In this document: positions 1-8,789 of the stretch, one piece after another
How positions within the stretch are numbered: the first letter of the stretch is position 1
How the letters are laid out: each line of letters starts with the position of its first letter
Assembly (NCBI GenBank): GCA_963719285.1
Contig: CAVRBO010000001.1
Coordinates: 682,001 to 746,000 of the forward strand
DNA: 64,000 nt
Direction of reading: 5' to 3'
Source of the DNA: C-114 sp963719285
GTDB taxonomy: Bacteria > Chloroflexota > Limnocylindria > Limnocylindrales > CSP1-4
Made by a program: the position numbers and the translations under genes
Notes under the pieces: generated by a model
Told to the model about the DNA's origin: nothing
Seen by the model: only the letters and a program-made list of their open reading frames with translations
Databases searched by the model: none

Positions 1-2
1 GG

Positions 3-59
3 GCCCGCGTCGGTGAGCGCGTCCGCTGGTACGAGACGCCCGAGGAGCCACACCACTAG
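3..59 (+). CDS. C-terminal tail of a gene entering from the left (partial)
   Basis: An open frame enters from the window edge and ends at a TAG at 57-59. It gives 18 residues, ending ETPEEPHH. It converges on the isomerase gene, whose stop lies 3 bp away, leaving no room for another gene. The family cannot be identified from so short a piece. The frame is chosen because it is open and stops exactly at the convergent junction. Confidence 0.4.
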   Translation, partial: ARVGERVRWYETPEEPHH

Positions 60-62
60 GCG

Positions 63-1010
63 CTACGGCCGTGGCCCGGCCGTTGGAGCGTCGGTCGAAC
101 CGGACCGCCCATCACCCAGGCCATTCCGAGCGAGCGCCTCACGCCAGTAGTCGACGGATGCCTCGAGGTCGTCGAGGACCGCGCCGTCTTCCTGCTCGAA
201 CGCCGGGATGATCTCGAGGATCAGCGTCGTCTCGACGACGGCCCCCTCGGCCAGCGCGCCGAGAACCCGGTCCGCGTCGATCCGACCCGCAGCATTGCGC
301 TCAGCCGTGAAGGGCCAATGGTGGTCGCCGAACGGGTCAGTCTGTTGGAGCTGAACGACCGGGGCGGCTGGGCCGAGCAGACGGAGCCAGGCGTATGGAT
401 CGCGGTCGGGACCGGTCGTCCCAGGAACGCACATGTGGCCCACATCGAGACACAGGCGGATGGGCGCGCGCTCGTCGCCATCGCTGAGCAAGTCCCGCAG
501 CATCGCCATCGTCGACGGTTCACGGGCGGCAGCGAGATTTTCGACCATCAGATAGTCGAGACCTGCGACCCACGCCGCACCGGCCAAGTCGGCGAGGGTC
601 GCCCGAAGCCCAGCCCAGCGCACGGCCCGTCGATCGGGCGCGGACCAATCCGGAACACTGAACGCACCGACGTGCCCGCCGGTCGCCACTCCTCCAGCAG
701 CCGCGGTCCACTCGATCGCCCAACGGAGCCAACTCGCGGCGGCTCCGCGGCCGCGGGGGTCGGGACCAAGGAGCATGTTCTCGGAGTAGGCCATGAGTCC
801 GGTGAAGGTCGAGTGGATCTCCACGCCACCGGTCGCGCCCGCTCGGGCGAGGTCCGCGGCCTCCTCGACCCCCGACCAAGCTGGGACGAGATCGAACGAG
901 TGCTGCACGAGTGACAGTCCGAGCCGGTCACGAACGATCGGGATCCAATCCTCGGGCAGCGGCCAGCGCTTCACCGCGAAACAGGTGTTGATGCCGAGCC
1001 GAACGTCCAT
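63..1010 (-). CDS. Sugar phosphate isomerase/epimerase-like TIM-barrel protein
   Basis: A 315-residue protein of the xylose-isomerase-like TIM-barrel superfamily (AP endonuclease 2 fold), whose members isomerise or epimerise sugars with a divalent metal. Candidate metal ligands fall in the expected order: a Glu in MVEN (about residue 157), Asp and His in CLDVGHM (about 190), and a late Glu in LILEIIP (about 266). ATG 1010 lies 6 bp after the stop of the FGGY kinase, so it is the last gene of the DeoR-headed operon. It probably works on the same substrate as the kinase. The exact sugar cannot be read from the sequence, and an epimerase or dehydratase activity is also possible. Confidence 0.75.
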   Translation of the reverse strand: MDVRLGINTCFAVKRWPLPEDWIPIVRDRLGLSLVQHSFDLVPAWSGVEEAADLARAGATGGVEIHSTFTGLMAYSENMLLGPDPRGRGAAASWLRWAIEWTAAAGGVATGGHVGAFSVPDWSAPDRRAVRWAGLRATLADLAGAAWVAGLDYLMVENLAAAREPSTMAMLRDLLSDGDERAPIRLCLDVGHMCVPGTTGPDRDPYAWLRLLGPAAPVVQLQQTDPFGDHHWPFTAERNAAGRIDADRVLGALAEGAVVETTLILEIIPAFEQEDGAVLDDLEASVDYWREALARNGLGDGRSGSTDAPTAGPRP

Positions 1011-1016
1011 CCGCGC

Positions 1017-2533
1017 TCATATCCTCCTGGCTGCGGCGGAGCCGGCCACGGCAGCGTACCTGGCCGCCGCTGCCGCGTAGAGGTCGCGAACGGAGGGGTC
1101 CGGATCGACCAGCGCCTCGGATCGCGAGTTCCGGGCGACTCCTTCGGCCGGGTCCCGGTAGATGCCGACCCCCAGGCCCGCCAGAATGGCGACCCCGGCG
1201 ATCGCGGCATCGTCCGGGATCGTCCGTACGGGGATGCCGAGTACGTCCGCCTTGATCCTGTTCCAGGTTGCGAGTCGGGCGTCTCCTCCCGACACGCGCA
1301 GCTCGGTGACCGGGAGGCCGCCGGCGCGGAGCAGGTCGACCTGCACGGCGATCTCGAAGGCGACGGACTCGAGGACGGCCCGCGCCAGGACGGCCCGGCC
1401 GTGCCTCAGGGACAACCCGGCGAACGCGCCGCGGAGGTCAGGATCGGTTCGTTCGCCGTCGCCGAGAGCGGTCAAGGCGACGACTCCGTCGGCGCCGGGA
1501 GGCACTGCGCTCGCCTCGCCATCGAGCCGCACGTAATCGAGGCGCGTCGCTCGTGCCGGTCCGGCCTCCGTACAGCAGGTCGGCCAGCCACGCCACCGCG
1601 GCGCCGGTCGTATTGATCCCGGTCTCGGTCGTGAAGGGTCCAGAGATCACGTGTGGATAGTTGGCGACGGCCAGCACGTCGAGCGGCAGCAGCACGGCCG
1701 CATTGAGACACGTCGACGAACCGGCCATCTCGCTTACCGGACCGGGGCCGACGACACCGGCACCGAGCGCACAAGCCTGGCTGTCCGCTCCGCCGAGGAC
1801 GACCGGGATCCCGGGGCGCAGTCCGACCCGCTCCCCGATCCTGTCGCGGAGGCCGCCAACGACCGCGCTCGAGGGCAGGACGGGCGGGAAGAGGGTCGGG
1901 ATCCAAACCCAGGGCGTCGAACATCCGTGGGTCCCAGGCGCCGGTCCGTAGGTCGTACAGCAGGGTGGCCCCCGCGTGCGTCCCATCGGTGGCCACCTCG
2001 CCTGTCAGCTCGAGCGCGACGAGATCGCGCGGCTGGAGCGCGTGTCTCGCCAGCGCGAAGGCGTCGGGCTCATGCGTCCGCAGCCACATCAGCTTGGGGG
2101 CGATGTGGAAGCTCGATGGGACGTGACCGGTCAGAGTGTGCATCGCTGCGTCCCCGAACCGTTCGCGCAGTGCGGCGGCCTCCGCCGTGGCGCGGTTGTC
2201 GCGGTAGACCAGGCCCGCCGAGACTGGTCGGCCGGACCGGTCGACGAGCACGATCGAAGGGCACTGGCCGGTCAACCCGATCGCCCGGACATCGTCCGCG
2301 CGCCCGGACCCGGCGGCACGGAGGCCAGCGGCGAGGTCCGCCAGGACGCCGATAGCCGCCGACCGCCAGTGGGCCGGCGACTGCTCTGCCCAGCCCGGTC
2401 GCGAGGCGATCGTGGGGTATCTCCGCCGCACCTCGAGGACGCGGTCGCCGTCGGTGTCGAGGGCGACCGCCCGCGCACCGGACGTGCCGATGTCGACCGC
2501 GATGAGCAGCCCATCGCCGAGGCGGCCAGACAC
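1017..2533 (-). CDS. FGGY-family carbohydrate kinase (xylulokinase-like), two frameshifts
   Basis: An ATP-dependent sugar kinase of the FGGY family, split over three reading frames. The N-terminal part starts at GTG 2533, directly after the TAG of the phosphoesterase gene, and carries the nucleotide-binding signature VAVDIGTSGARAV-like (observed IAVDIGTSGARAV) and a GLTGQ motif. The frame breaks near 1893 (GLDPD then LFPPVLPSS) and again near 1545 (DLLYGG then DYVRLDGEA). The C-terminal part holds the second FGGY half, with SGGDA and AGVAILAGLG. Removing one base at each site gives 504 residues, normal for the family. The pieces are otherwise well conserved, so sequencing error is more likely than decay, though a recent pseudogene cannot be excluded. 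Confidence 0.75.
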
Positions 2534-3487
2534 CTAACCTCGGACCAGTTGGTGCGCTGTGACCTTGTCCTTTTCGAGCGTCACGATCGCGCCGTTCAGG
2601 ACGCCCGTTCCGTAGTCAGACCCAGGATTGATGGCGATCGTGCGACCGAGTCGCCGGATCCCACCCGACTCATGAATGTGTCCGTGCAACCCGAGCAATG
2701 GCTGGATGGAGAGCAGGGCATCCCGGACGGCCGTGCTGCCGACCGGCCCGAACTTCACCTGGCCGACGGCGGTCTGGACGGTCAGATTCTCATCGAGGAC
2801 CGGAGCCTCGTCCAGGCCGCTGCCGAAGGGTGGAACGTGGACATTCACGATCGCCCGCTCCGGGGCCCGGAGCCCGGCGGCGAGATCGCCGAGCGCCGCG
2901 GACAGGTCAGCCTCGGTCATCTCGCGGTGGCTGCGCCACGGCGTGATATTCGAATAGCCGAGCGAGATCATCTCGTGATCATCATCGAGCATCACCACCT
3001 TGCCTTCGTCGTGGGTGCCCCACGGCGCGTCGTCGAGTAGCGACCCAAGCTCGGCGGGATCGTCGTTGCCGAGCATGAAGAAGAGACGCTTGCCGGCCGG
3101 ACGGAGACGCTCGTCGGCGAGGTTGAGCCACTCGCTCAAGCGAGCCCGCATGAGCGAGACGAACAGCGCGTCGATCGAGCCATCGGCCTGGCGTGCGTCG
3201 AGTTCGCCCTCCTCTGCCCGATATGGGTAGTAGCCATGATCGCCGATGAGCTTTTCGAGGCCCTCGAGTTCGGATCCTTCCGTCACCTCATAGTTCGTTC
3301 CGACGAACGTGCAGCGGTAACGTCCGTCGCCACCGCGGACGATGGTCTGGAGAGCCTTCCCGGCGACATCTCCACCGAGAACGAGCACGTCAGCGCCGTA
3401 CACAGATGCGGCGTTGATGAACTTGCGGAAGCACTTGCTCGAACCGTGGAGATCCGTCGCGAAGTAGATCTTCGTCCGCCGCGCCAT
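2534..3487 (-). CDS. Calcineurin-like metallophosphoesterase
   Basis: A 317-residue cytoplasmic metallophosphoesterase. The family motifs occur in order: DLHG near residue 12 (dinuclear metal site), GGDV near 38, a GND near 140, and GHIHES near 275. These proteins hydrolyse phosphomonoesters or phosphodiesters using two metal ions. The gene lies between btpA-like and kinase genes with 6 bp and 0 bp spacers, so it is translated as part of the operon. In this setting it may recycle a phosphorylated intermediate or remove a toxic sugar phosphate; that role is inference. No signal peptide is seen. Confidence 0.8.
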   Translation of the reverse strand: MARRTKIYFATDLHGSSKCFRKFINAASVYGADVLVLGGDVAGKALQTIVRGGDGRYRCTFVGTNYEVTEGSELEGLEKLIGDHGYYPYRAEEGELDARQADGSIDALFVSLMRARLSEWLNLADERLRPAGKRLFFMLGNDDPAELGSLLDDAPWGTHDEGKVVMLDDDHEMISLGYSNITPWRSHREMTEADLSAALGDLAAGLRAPERAIVNVHVPPFGSGLDEAPVLDENLTVQTAVGQVKFGPVGSTAVRDALLSIQPLLGLHGHIHESGGIRRLGRTIAINPGSDYGTGVLNGAIVTLEKDKVTAHQLVRG

Positions 3488-3493
3488 CGGGGA

Positions 3494-4312
3494 TCAGGTT
3501 CCGACCGGGCGCGAACGGATCGTCCGGGCAGCATCCATCAACCTCATCGCGCGATCGCGGTCGACCGGATTCCACGTCACCCCGTCCACCTTGAGGCTGG
3601 TGCCCACGATCGCCCCGTCGGCGACCGCGAAGATCTCATCCATCCGCTCCGCCCGTACGCCGGTGTTGGCCATGACCGGAGTCGACGGGATCGCCTCCTT
3701 GGCCGCCCGCAGATCGCTCATGGCGAACGGCACGCCGGCGGCAGGCCCGCTGATGAGGATGGCATCCATCCCGAGGAACGCAGCCCCCCTCGCCCGGTCC
3801 GCCACCCCACGCGTTCCGATGGCGCTCGCGAACTCTGGCAGGATGTTGTCGAAAAGGGCGACCCCGGCAGCACCGATCATCGTCCGATAACCGGCGATCT
3901 CACCGATCTTCGGTTCGATCATCCCGAGATCGCTCTCGTACACTCCCGTCAGCACCTCCCGCACGAAACTCGCCCCGGTCGCACGTGCGAGAGCCAGGCT
4001 GGCGATGGCATCCCAGAGGATGTTCACGCCGAACGGGACCCGGATGTCACGTCTGAGCGCCCCGATCGTGGCGGCCATCGCGCTCGGGATCTCCGCGCCC
4101 ACCGTGAGCTGATACGGGAAGTCCGCCTCATTGCAGAAGAGGAGCCCGTCGACGCCGGCCTCCTGTAGCACGGCGAGATCGCGGCCCAGGCTGTCGAGCG
4201 ACTTGGCTTGCCCGGCAGCGATGTCGTGAAGCGGCCGACCCGGAAGCCCAGGGAAATGAAGCATCGCCACAACCGGCTTGATCGTCCCGAAGATCCGCTC
4301 GAGTGCGTCCAT
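3494..4312 (-). CDS. BtpA/SgcQ-family TIM-barrel protein
   Basis: A 272-residue member of the BtpA/SgcQ family. The opening KPVVAMLHFPGLPG, the segment VDGLLFCNEADFPY and the phosphate-binding-like GAIVGTSLKVDG near the C-terminus are characteristic. BtpA was first linked to photosystem I in cyanobacteria. SgcQ-type members sit in sugar catabolic operons and have no firmly assigned reaction. The barrel with a C-terminal phosphate site suggests a phosphorylated substrate. ATG 4312 has a strong AGGAGGG ribosome-binding site, and the gene follows the deoR stop by 11 bp. Confidence 0.8.
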   Translation of the reverse strand: MDALERIFGTIKPVVAMLHFPGLPGRPLHDIAAGQAKSLDSLGRDLAVLQEAGVDGLLFCNEADFPYQLTVGAEIPSAMAATIGALRRDIRVPFGVNILWDAIASLALARATGASFVREVLTGVYESDLGMIEPKIGEIAGYRTMIGAAGVALFDNILPEFASAIGTRGVADRARGAAFLGMDAILISGPAAGVPFAMSDLRAAKEAIPSTPVMANTGVRAERMDEIFAVADGAIVGTSLKVDGVTWNPVDRDRAMRLMDAARTIRSRPVGT

Positions 4313-4323
4313 GTTCCCTCCTG

Positions 4324-5193
4324 TCAGTCGTTCCGGATCCGGTCCGCCGAACCTGGGACTTCATCGTTCGGACCAGCGATGACGATCTCGATTCCGGCCG
4401 CAGCAAGGGCGGCCAACTCCGTGACTGGTGCGGACGGGTCCGTGACCAGGCTCTGGATCGATCCGATGTCGACCACGATCGCATTGGTGGCCACGCCGAT
4501 CTTCGAGCCGTCCGCGATCACGACGACCCGCTCCGATCGCTCGATGGCCAGCCGCTGGATCTCGGCCTCCGCAGGGTCGACCTCGGTCACCCCCCAACGG
4601 GCGCTGAGCCCGGCGGCACCGATGACGGCGAGATCGAACCGATAGCGCGTCATGCTGCTGGCAGCGACCGGCCCGACGCACGTCAACTCGTCCCGGCGAA
4701 CGTCGCCTCCAAGCGCAACGACGTCGACCGGTCGCGTCCCGAGCAGACTCGCCGTCGGCAAGGACGCAGTCACGACGACCAGGCCCGGCTGAACCGGAAG
4801 GAAGCGGGCGAACTGCTCCGCTGTGGTTCCGATACCCACAAACAGGACTCGCGCGTCGCCAACCAGGAGCGTCGCGCGCATCCCGATGCGCCGTTTCTCG
4901 CGCGTGTGCTCGAGGGCTCGCGCGTTGAAAGCGATGTCGAGTGCCCGCGTCAGGTGGGTCGTCACGCCCCCGTACGTCTGCCGGACGAACCCGTCGCGCT
5001 CCAGCCGCCGGATATCACGGCGGATGGTCATCTCGGAAACTCCCAGATCGCGAGCCAGATCGGCCACGTGGATCGTCTGCTCCGCCGCGACGCGCTCGAG
5101 GATCCGGTGGCGTCGGTCGACAGCCGCGAGCGGACGCACCCGAACACCGTTGGCCTCGCGTGGGTTCACAGCATCCGACAACGTGGGTCGCAA
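4324..5193 (-). CDS. DeoR-family transcriptional regulator
   Basis: A 289-residue repressor of the DeoR/GlpR type. The N-terminal winged helix-turn-helix holds the family signature VSEMTIRRDIRRLE (about residues 53-66), followed by the hinge YGGV. The C-terminal sensor domain has the GxGTT phosphate-binding motif (VGIGTTAEQF) and DGSKIG, typical of regulators that sense a phosphorylated sugar. It heads the operon 5193 to 63 and faces the permease gene across 117 bp. TTG 5193 is favoured because GGAG lies 7 nt upstream; GTG 5139, nearer the helix-turn-helix, is an alternative. Confidence 0.85.
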   Translation of the reverse strand: MRPTLSDAVNPREANGVRVRPLAAVDRRHRILERVAAEQTIHVADLARDLGVSEMTIRRDIRRLERDGFVRQTYGGVTTHLTRALDIAFNARALEHTREKRRIGMRATLLVGDARVLFVGIGTTAEQFARFLPVQPGLVVVTASLPTASLLGTRPVDVVALGGDVRRDELTCVGPVAASSMTRYRFDLAVIGAAGLSARWGVTEVDPAEAEIQRLAIERSERVVVIADGSKIGVATNAIVVDIGSIQSLVTDPSAPVTELAALAAAGIEIVIAGPNDEVPGSADRIRND

Positions 5194-5209
5194 GAATTCT
5201 CCAGAAGCA

Positions 5210-5238
5210 TTGACGAACTGTGTTCGATTGTGTTCGAC
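5210..5238. promoter_or_regulatory. Candidate DeoR operator/promoter between deoR and permease genes
   Basis: The 117-bp divergent spacer contains two direct copies of TGTGTTCGA (5219-5227 and 5229-5237), one helical turn apart. An inverted repeat CGAAC-TGT-GTTCG (5214-5218/5222-5226) overlaps them. A TTGACG at 5210-5215 could serve as a -35 box for the permease. The spacing and position fit an operator shared by the divergent transcripts. Binding by the adjacent DeoR protein is inference. Confidence 0.5.
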
Positions 5239-5310
5239 TATCGACGCCGCCCGACGGCGCTGTCAAGCGTCCCGGGACGGGAGGGGATACGGGACGAAGG
5301 AGGAACCAGA

Positions 5311-6948
5311 TTGGCCACGAATTCGGACGGTTCCGGCGGAAGTCAGCTGTTCGTCCGTCAGAGCACGGGTTTGGTCCGGGAAGCATCGGCCCTCGACGCG
5401 ACCATATTCAACGCGGTCTTCTCTGCGCCGGTAGGCGCGACACTGGCGATCGGGGTCCTCTGGTCGCTCTCCGCGTTTCCAGGCGCGGACCCGATCGTGG
5501 CCACGCTTATCGCCATCGTCCTCAATGTCCCGGTCCTGATCATGATGGCCCTGCTGGCCTCGAGCATGCCGCGCACCGGCGGCGACTACGTGTGGGTGAG
5601 TCGTATTCTCGCTCCGCCCGTGGCCATGGTCAGCAACTTCGCCGCGGCGCTGTCGGCGATGATCGGAGCGACCTTCTGGGCGCGGTTCTTTCCCGTGTTC
5701 GCCCTGGGCCCGATCCTGGTTTCCCTCGGAGCGCTGTTCAATAACCCATCGCTGGTCGAGTGGGGGACGAATTTCCAGACCAAGAACGAGTGGGTTTTCG
5801 TCGGCGGGCTGTCGATGATCGTCCTGATGACGGCCATCCTCATCTCGGGGCTGAAGACGACCTTCCGATGGCAGAACGCGTTCTGGATCATCGCGATGGT
5901 CGGAACATTCATCGCGTTCGCGGCGCTGCTCCTCGGCGACAGTGCGAGCTTCGCCTCCAACTTCGACACACTGAACAAGTCGTTCGGCGGAGGGTCGACC
6001 TCGGACATCATCGCGGCCGCAGGGACGGCCGGTGCGACACCGAAGCCCGGCGATCTGTCCGCCACCGCGCCGACCGTCTTCGCCATCATGGTCTTCATGA
6101 TGTGGAGCTGGTGGTCCGTATACCTGTCCGGTGAGCTCAAGAGCGCATCGAACCGCGGTCGACAGCTGTCGGTGATGTTCGGTGGCCTGATGTGGGACGG
6201 CATCTTCATCGTGCTTGGCTTGATCCTGTTCTTCAAGGTCGTCCCGTACGACCTCGCGACGGCGCTCAACACCTCGGCGATCGCGGCCTACGCCATCCCC
6301 AGTGGCCCGTGGTACCAGTTCCTGGCTTCGCTTGTCCAGAACATCCCGGTCCTGGCGCTGCTGATCCTCGGCTCCTTCCTGTTCTGGAGCCTGCCGGCGA
6401 TGGTGGGTAATACCTTCATGCCGATCCGAACAGTGTTCGCCTGGGCGTTCGACCGCGTGCTTCCGGAGAAGCTGGCCAACGTGAATGAGCGCACGCACTC
6501 ACCGGTGCCGGCGATCCTGCTGATCATGGCACTGGTGACCGCCATGCTCCTGTGGAGCGTGCTGTCGACCGATTTCTTCACCTGGCTCGCCCTTGGGGTC
6601 GAGGCCGGTGTCGTATGCATCGTGATCGTCGGGGTGGCGGCGATCGCCTTTCCGCGGCGGCGACCGGACCTGTACCAGTCCTCACCGGCTAACGTTCAAT
6701 TCCTCGGTGTCCCAGTGTTGTACATCGTCGCCCCGCTATCGATCGTCGTGATGCTGTTCCTGACGTGGTGCACGGTCGCCTTCCCGGCACTCGCGCTGGC
6801 CGGCAGCTCGAGCAACCTCTGGCAGATTCCGGCGTTCATGGGGATGATCGTCGTGGTCGGTCTGGTCATCTTCTACGGTGCGAAGTTCATCCGGAAGAGC
6901 CAGGGCATCGATATCGACCTTGTCTACCGGGAACTGCCTCCCGAGTGA
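5311..6948 (+). CDS. APC-family amino acid/polyamine-type permease
   Basis: A 545-residue inner-membrane transporter of the amino acid-polyamine-organocation superfamily, with about 12-14 hydrophobic segments. The first helix region GLVREASALDATIFN and the conserved SSMPRTGGDYVWVSR loop (about residues 85-100) are typical. The start is TTG 5311, preceded by AAGGAGGAACC. The same frame is open further upstream to 4303 but there it is only antisense to deoR. The gene is divergent from the DeoR operon and presumably imports its substrate. An APC carrier would suggest an amine- or amino-acid-like compound, which is unusual beside a sugar kinase. Confidence 0.85.
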   Translation: MATNSDGSGGSQLFVRQSTGLVREASALDATIFNAVFSAPVGATLAIGVLWSLSAFPGADPIVATLIAIVLNVPVLIMMALLASSMPRTGGDYVWVSRILAPPVAMVSNFAAALSAMIGATFWARFFPVFALGPILVSLGALFNNPSLVEWGTNFQTKNEWVFVGGLSMIVLMTAILISGLKTTFRWQNAFWIIAMVGTFIAFAALLLGDSASFASNFDTLNKSFGGGSTSDIIAAAGTAGATPKPGDLSATAPTVFAIMVFMMWSWWSVYLSGELKSASNRGRQLSVMFGGLMWDGIFIVLGLILFFKVVPYDLATALNTSAIAAYAIPSGPWYQFLASLVQNIPVLALLILGSFLFWSLPAMVGNTFMPIRTVFAWAFDRVLPEKLANVNERTHSPVPAILLIMALVTAMLLWSVLSTDFFTWLALGVEAGVVCIVIVGVAAIAFPRRRPDLYQSSPANVQFLGVPVLYIVAPLSIVVMLFLTWCTVAFPALALAGSSSNLWQIPAFMGMIVVVGLVIFYGAKFIRKSQGIDIDLVYRELPPE

Positions 6949-6960
6949 TCGCCGGTCTTT

Positions 6961-7000
6961 GAGGGCCTCGGTCCCAACGGACACGTCGGCTGGGGCCCTC
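6961..7000 (+). terminator. Possible terminator hairpin after the permease
   Basis: An inverted repeat (GAGGGCC at 6961-6967 with GGCCCTC at 6994-7000, with CCCA/TGGG inside) begins 12 bp after the permease stop. There is no T-run and the stem is interrupted. The remaining spacer up to the tRNA-Leu at 7206 shows nothing else recognisable. Confidence 0.3.
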
Positions 7001-7205
7001 GCTGACCACCGCCAGGCTGCCGGCCGGCCCGCCGCTCGGGTTCGTCCCGATCGAGGGCCCCGCCGATGCTCCTGGCCCGGTTGCCGGGGGCATCGGGTCG
7101 CTCGCTCCGGGCAGGCTGGGCGGTACCGGCTCCGACCCGGCTAGACGTTGCCCCCCGGAGGACCTGCCGACCGATCCGGCTGAGACCTGCGTCGTCCAGT
7201 GATCG

Positions 7206-7292
7206 TGGTGCCGAGGGCGAGATTCGAACTCGCACGGCCTTGCGGCCCGCGGTGTTTAAGACCGCTGCGTCTACCGGTTCCGCCACCTCGGC
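7206..7292 (-). tRNA. tRNA-Leu (anticodon TAA)
   Basis: The reverse strand folds as a class II tRNA with acceptor stem GCCGAGG/CCTCGGC, anticodon stem-loop GCGGT-CTTAAAC-ACCGC and a long variable arm. The T-arm contains GTTCGAA. The 3' CCA is encoded at 7206-7208. It lies just downstream of the PadR operon on the same strand. Confidence 0.95.
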
Positions 7293-7338
7293 TCCGGGCA
7301 CAGCGTAGCGGCTCTGCACGTGCGGACGGTCGGGTCGC

Positions 7339-8181
7339 CTACCGGACGACCGGGGCGTCGACGATGGCGGAGATCTCGGTCGCCAGCTTCAGCGCGCCGA
7401 GGATCACCACGAGAGCCAGCGCGGTGCGCCCGGCGACGAGGAGTCCGCGCGGCGGGAGACCGATGCCGTCCCGGACGAGCGATCCCCACCAGGCGAGCGT
7501 CGCCCCGCCGACCGCGAAGAGGGCGAGTCCGACCTCGGCCGGCGGCCGGAAGGTGGACGACCCCGTCGAGAAATAGCTCGCGATCAATGCCGGCACGAAG
7601 AGGGCGCCGGCTGCGACGACCAGCCCGTAGGCGGCGAGGACTCTTCGGGACGCCGTCATGGTTCCGGGAAGGCGACGACGCAACCACCCGTCTATGGAGG
7701 CGACCGCGATCCCCAAGACGCCGATGAGGCCCACCAGGAGGCCGACGATCACCGGCGTCGGATCGAGCAGGGCGAAGTCCGGCTCGTCGCCACGGACGAT
7801 GAAGAACGATCCGGTACAGACGGCGACGAGGCCGCTCGCCAGGGCTCGCCCGACGCCGCGGGCCGGGAGCCACGGCGAAGCGACCACCCAGACCACGGCG
7901 CCGAAGACTCCGATGAGCGGACCGACGAGCAGGACGAGCGCGACCGAGCCCTCCAGGGTGATGTCCCCGATCCGGTTGCCGTTCGAGGTGATCAACCCCA
8001 GCGCAGTCGGATCGATCGCGGCCGCGACCCGCATGAAGATCCGTCCACCGATCCCGCCGACGAGGATCCCGCCGAGCATGCCGGCCAGTCCGCCGATGGC
8101 GATCTCGCGGAGGATCTCCATCACACGCTCGGTCGCGCTGGAAGCGGCACGCGCCGGATGCGCGCCAGATACCTCCGCCAT
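7339..8181 (-). CDS. Multi-pass membrane protein, last gene of the PadR operon
   Basis: A 280-residue integral membrane protein with about seven hydrophobic helices, not matched to a named family. A short cytoplasmic N-terminus is followed by a Gly-rich helix pair (GGLAGMLGGILVGGIGG, residues about 31-47) and then alternating hydrophobic and Arg-rich loops. ATG 8181 begins 2 bp after the stop of the preceding gene, implying coupled translation; GTG 8187 is an alternative start. The open frame continues upstream to 9207 only as antisense-like Arg-rich sequence. Confidence 0.65.
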   Translation of the reverse strand: MAEVSGAHPARAASSATERVMEILREIAIGGLAGMLGGILVGGIGGRIFMRVAAAIDPTALGLITSNGNRIGDITLEGSVALVLLVGPLIGVFGAVVWVVASPWLPARGVGRALASGLVAVCTGSFFIVRGDEPDFALLDPTPVIVGLLVGLIGVLGIAVASIDGWLRRRLPGTMTASRRVLAAYGLVVAAGALFVPALIASYFSTGSSTFRPPAEVGLALFAVGGATLAWWGSLVRDGIGLPPRGLLVAGRTALALVVILGALKLATEISAIVDAPVVR

Positions 8182-8183
8182 GG

Positions 8184-8768
8184 TCACGCCGGCTGCGCCC
8201 CGGTAGTGTCCCGCGCGCCGATGCTCGCGCCGCGGACCCCGGTCGCGATGGCGGCGGCTCCGAGCGGGACGCCGGCCCAGCCCATGTCGACGAGCCCGAT
8301 CAGCAGCGTGGCTGGGAGCACGATGGCGAGTGCGGTACTCAGCCACCCCGGCACGAAGTGCCCGGCGGCCATCGCGTTGCCCGCGACCGTGGCCCCGATC
8401 AGGGCCAGGAGCGACCCGATCAGGAAGCTCATCCAGCTGAGGTCGCGCGGCGTCGGCCCATCGCCACCGTACGGGATGTTGGTGAAGACCCAGAACTCGG
8501 CGGCGTTGCCCGCCGCCATGATCGCGAGCCCTGCGACAAGGAACGCGAGGCCCACTCGGCCGACTTGCGACACGGCGTACCTCGGGTCTCGCCAGAGGCC
8601 CACGAAACCGGCGGCCATGAGCGCGAGGGCCGGCGCCCAGAACCGGTTCCAAAGCTCGTATCCGAGATAGGCGCTCGTGCCGGGAGGCCCCCAGTCGGGA
8701 CTGAAGAAGCGCAGGCCGATCCAGATCGACCCACCGACGAGTGCGGCCGCGCCGAGCACACGTTCCAC
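8184..8768 (-). CDS. Membrane protein of unknown function (PadR operon)
   Basis: A 194-residue protein with about six hydrophobic segments. It begins with a short N-terminal helix (VLGAAALVGGSIWIGLRFF) and ends in a small Gly/Ala-rich soluble tail. No catalytic motif is visible. It lies 21 bp after the preceding gene and 2 bp before the next, so it is part of the same transcript. A transport or envelope-sensing role is possible but unsupported. Confidence 0.6.
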   Translation of the reverse strand: MERVLGAAALVGGSIWIGLRFFSPDWGPPGTSAYLGYELWNRFWAPALALMAAGFVGLWRDPRYAVSQVGRVGLAFLVAGLAIMAAGNAAEFWVFTNIPYGGDGPTPRDLSWMSFLIGSLLALIGATVAGNAMAAGHFVPGWLSTALAIVLPATLLIGLVDMGWAGVPLGAAAIATGVRGASIGARDTTGAQPA

Positions 8769-8789
8769 GGCGTCCTCCTTGTGCAGCCG

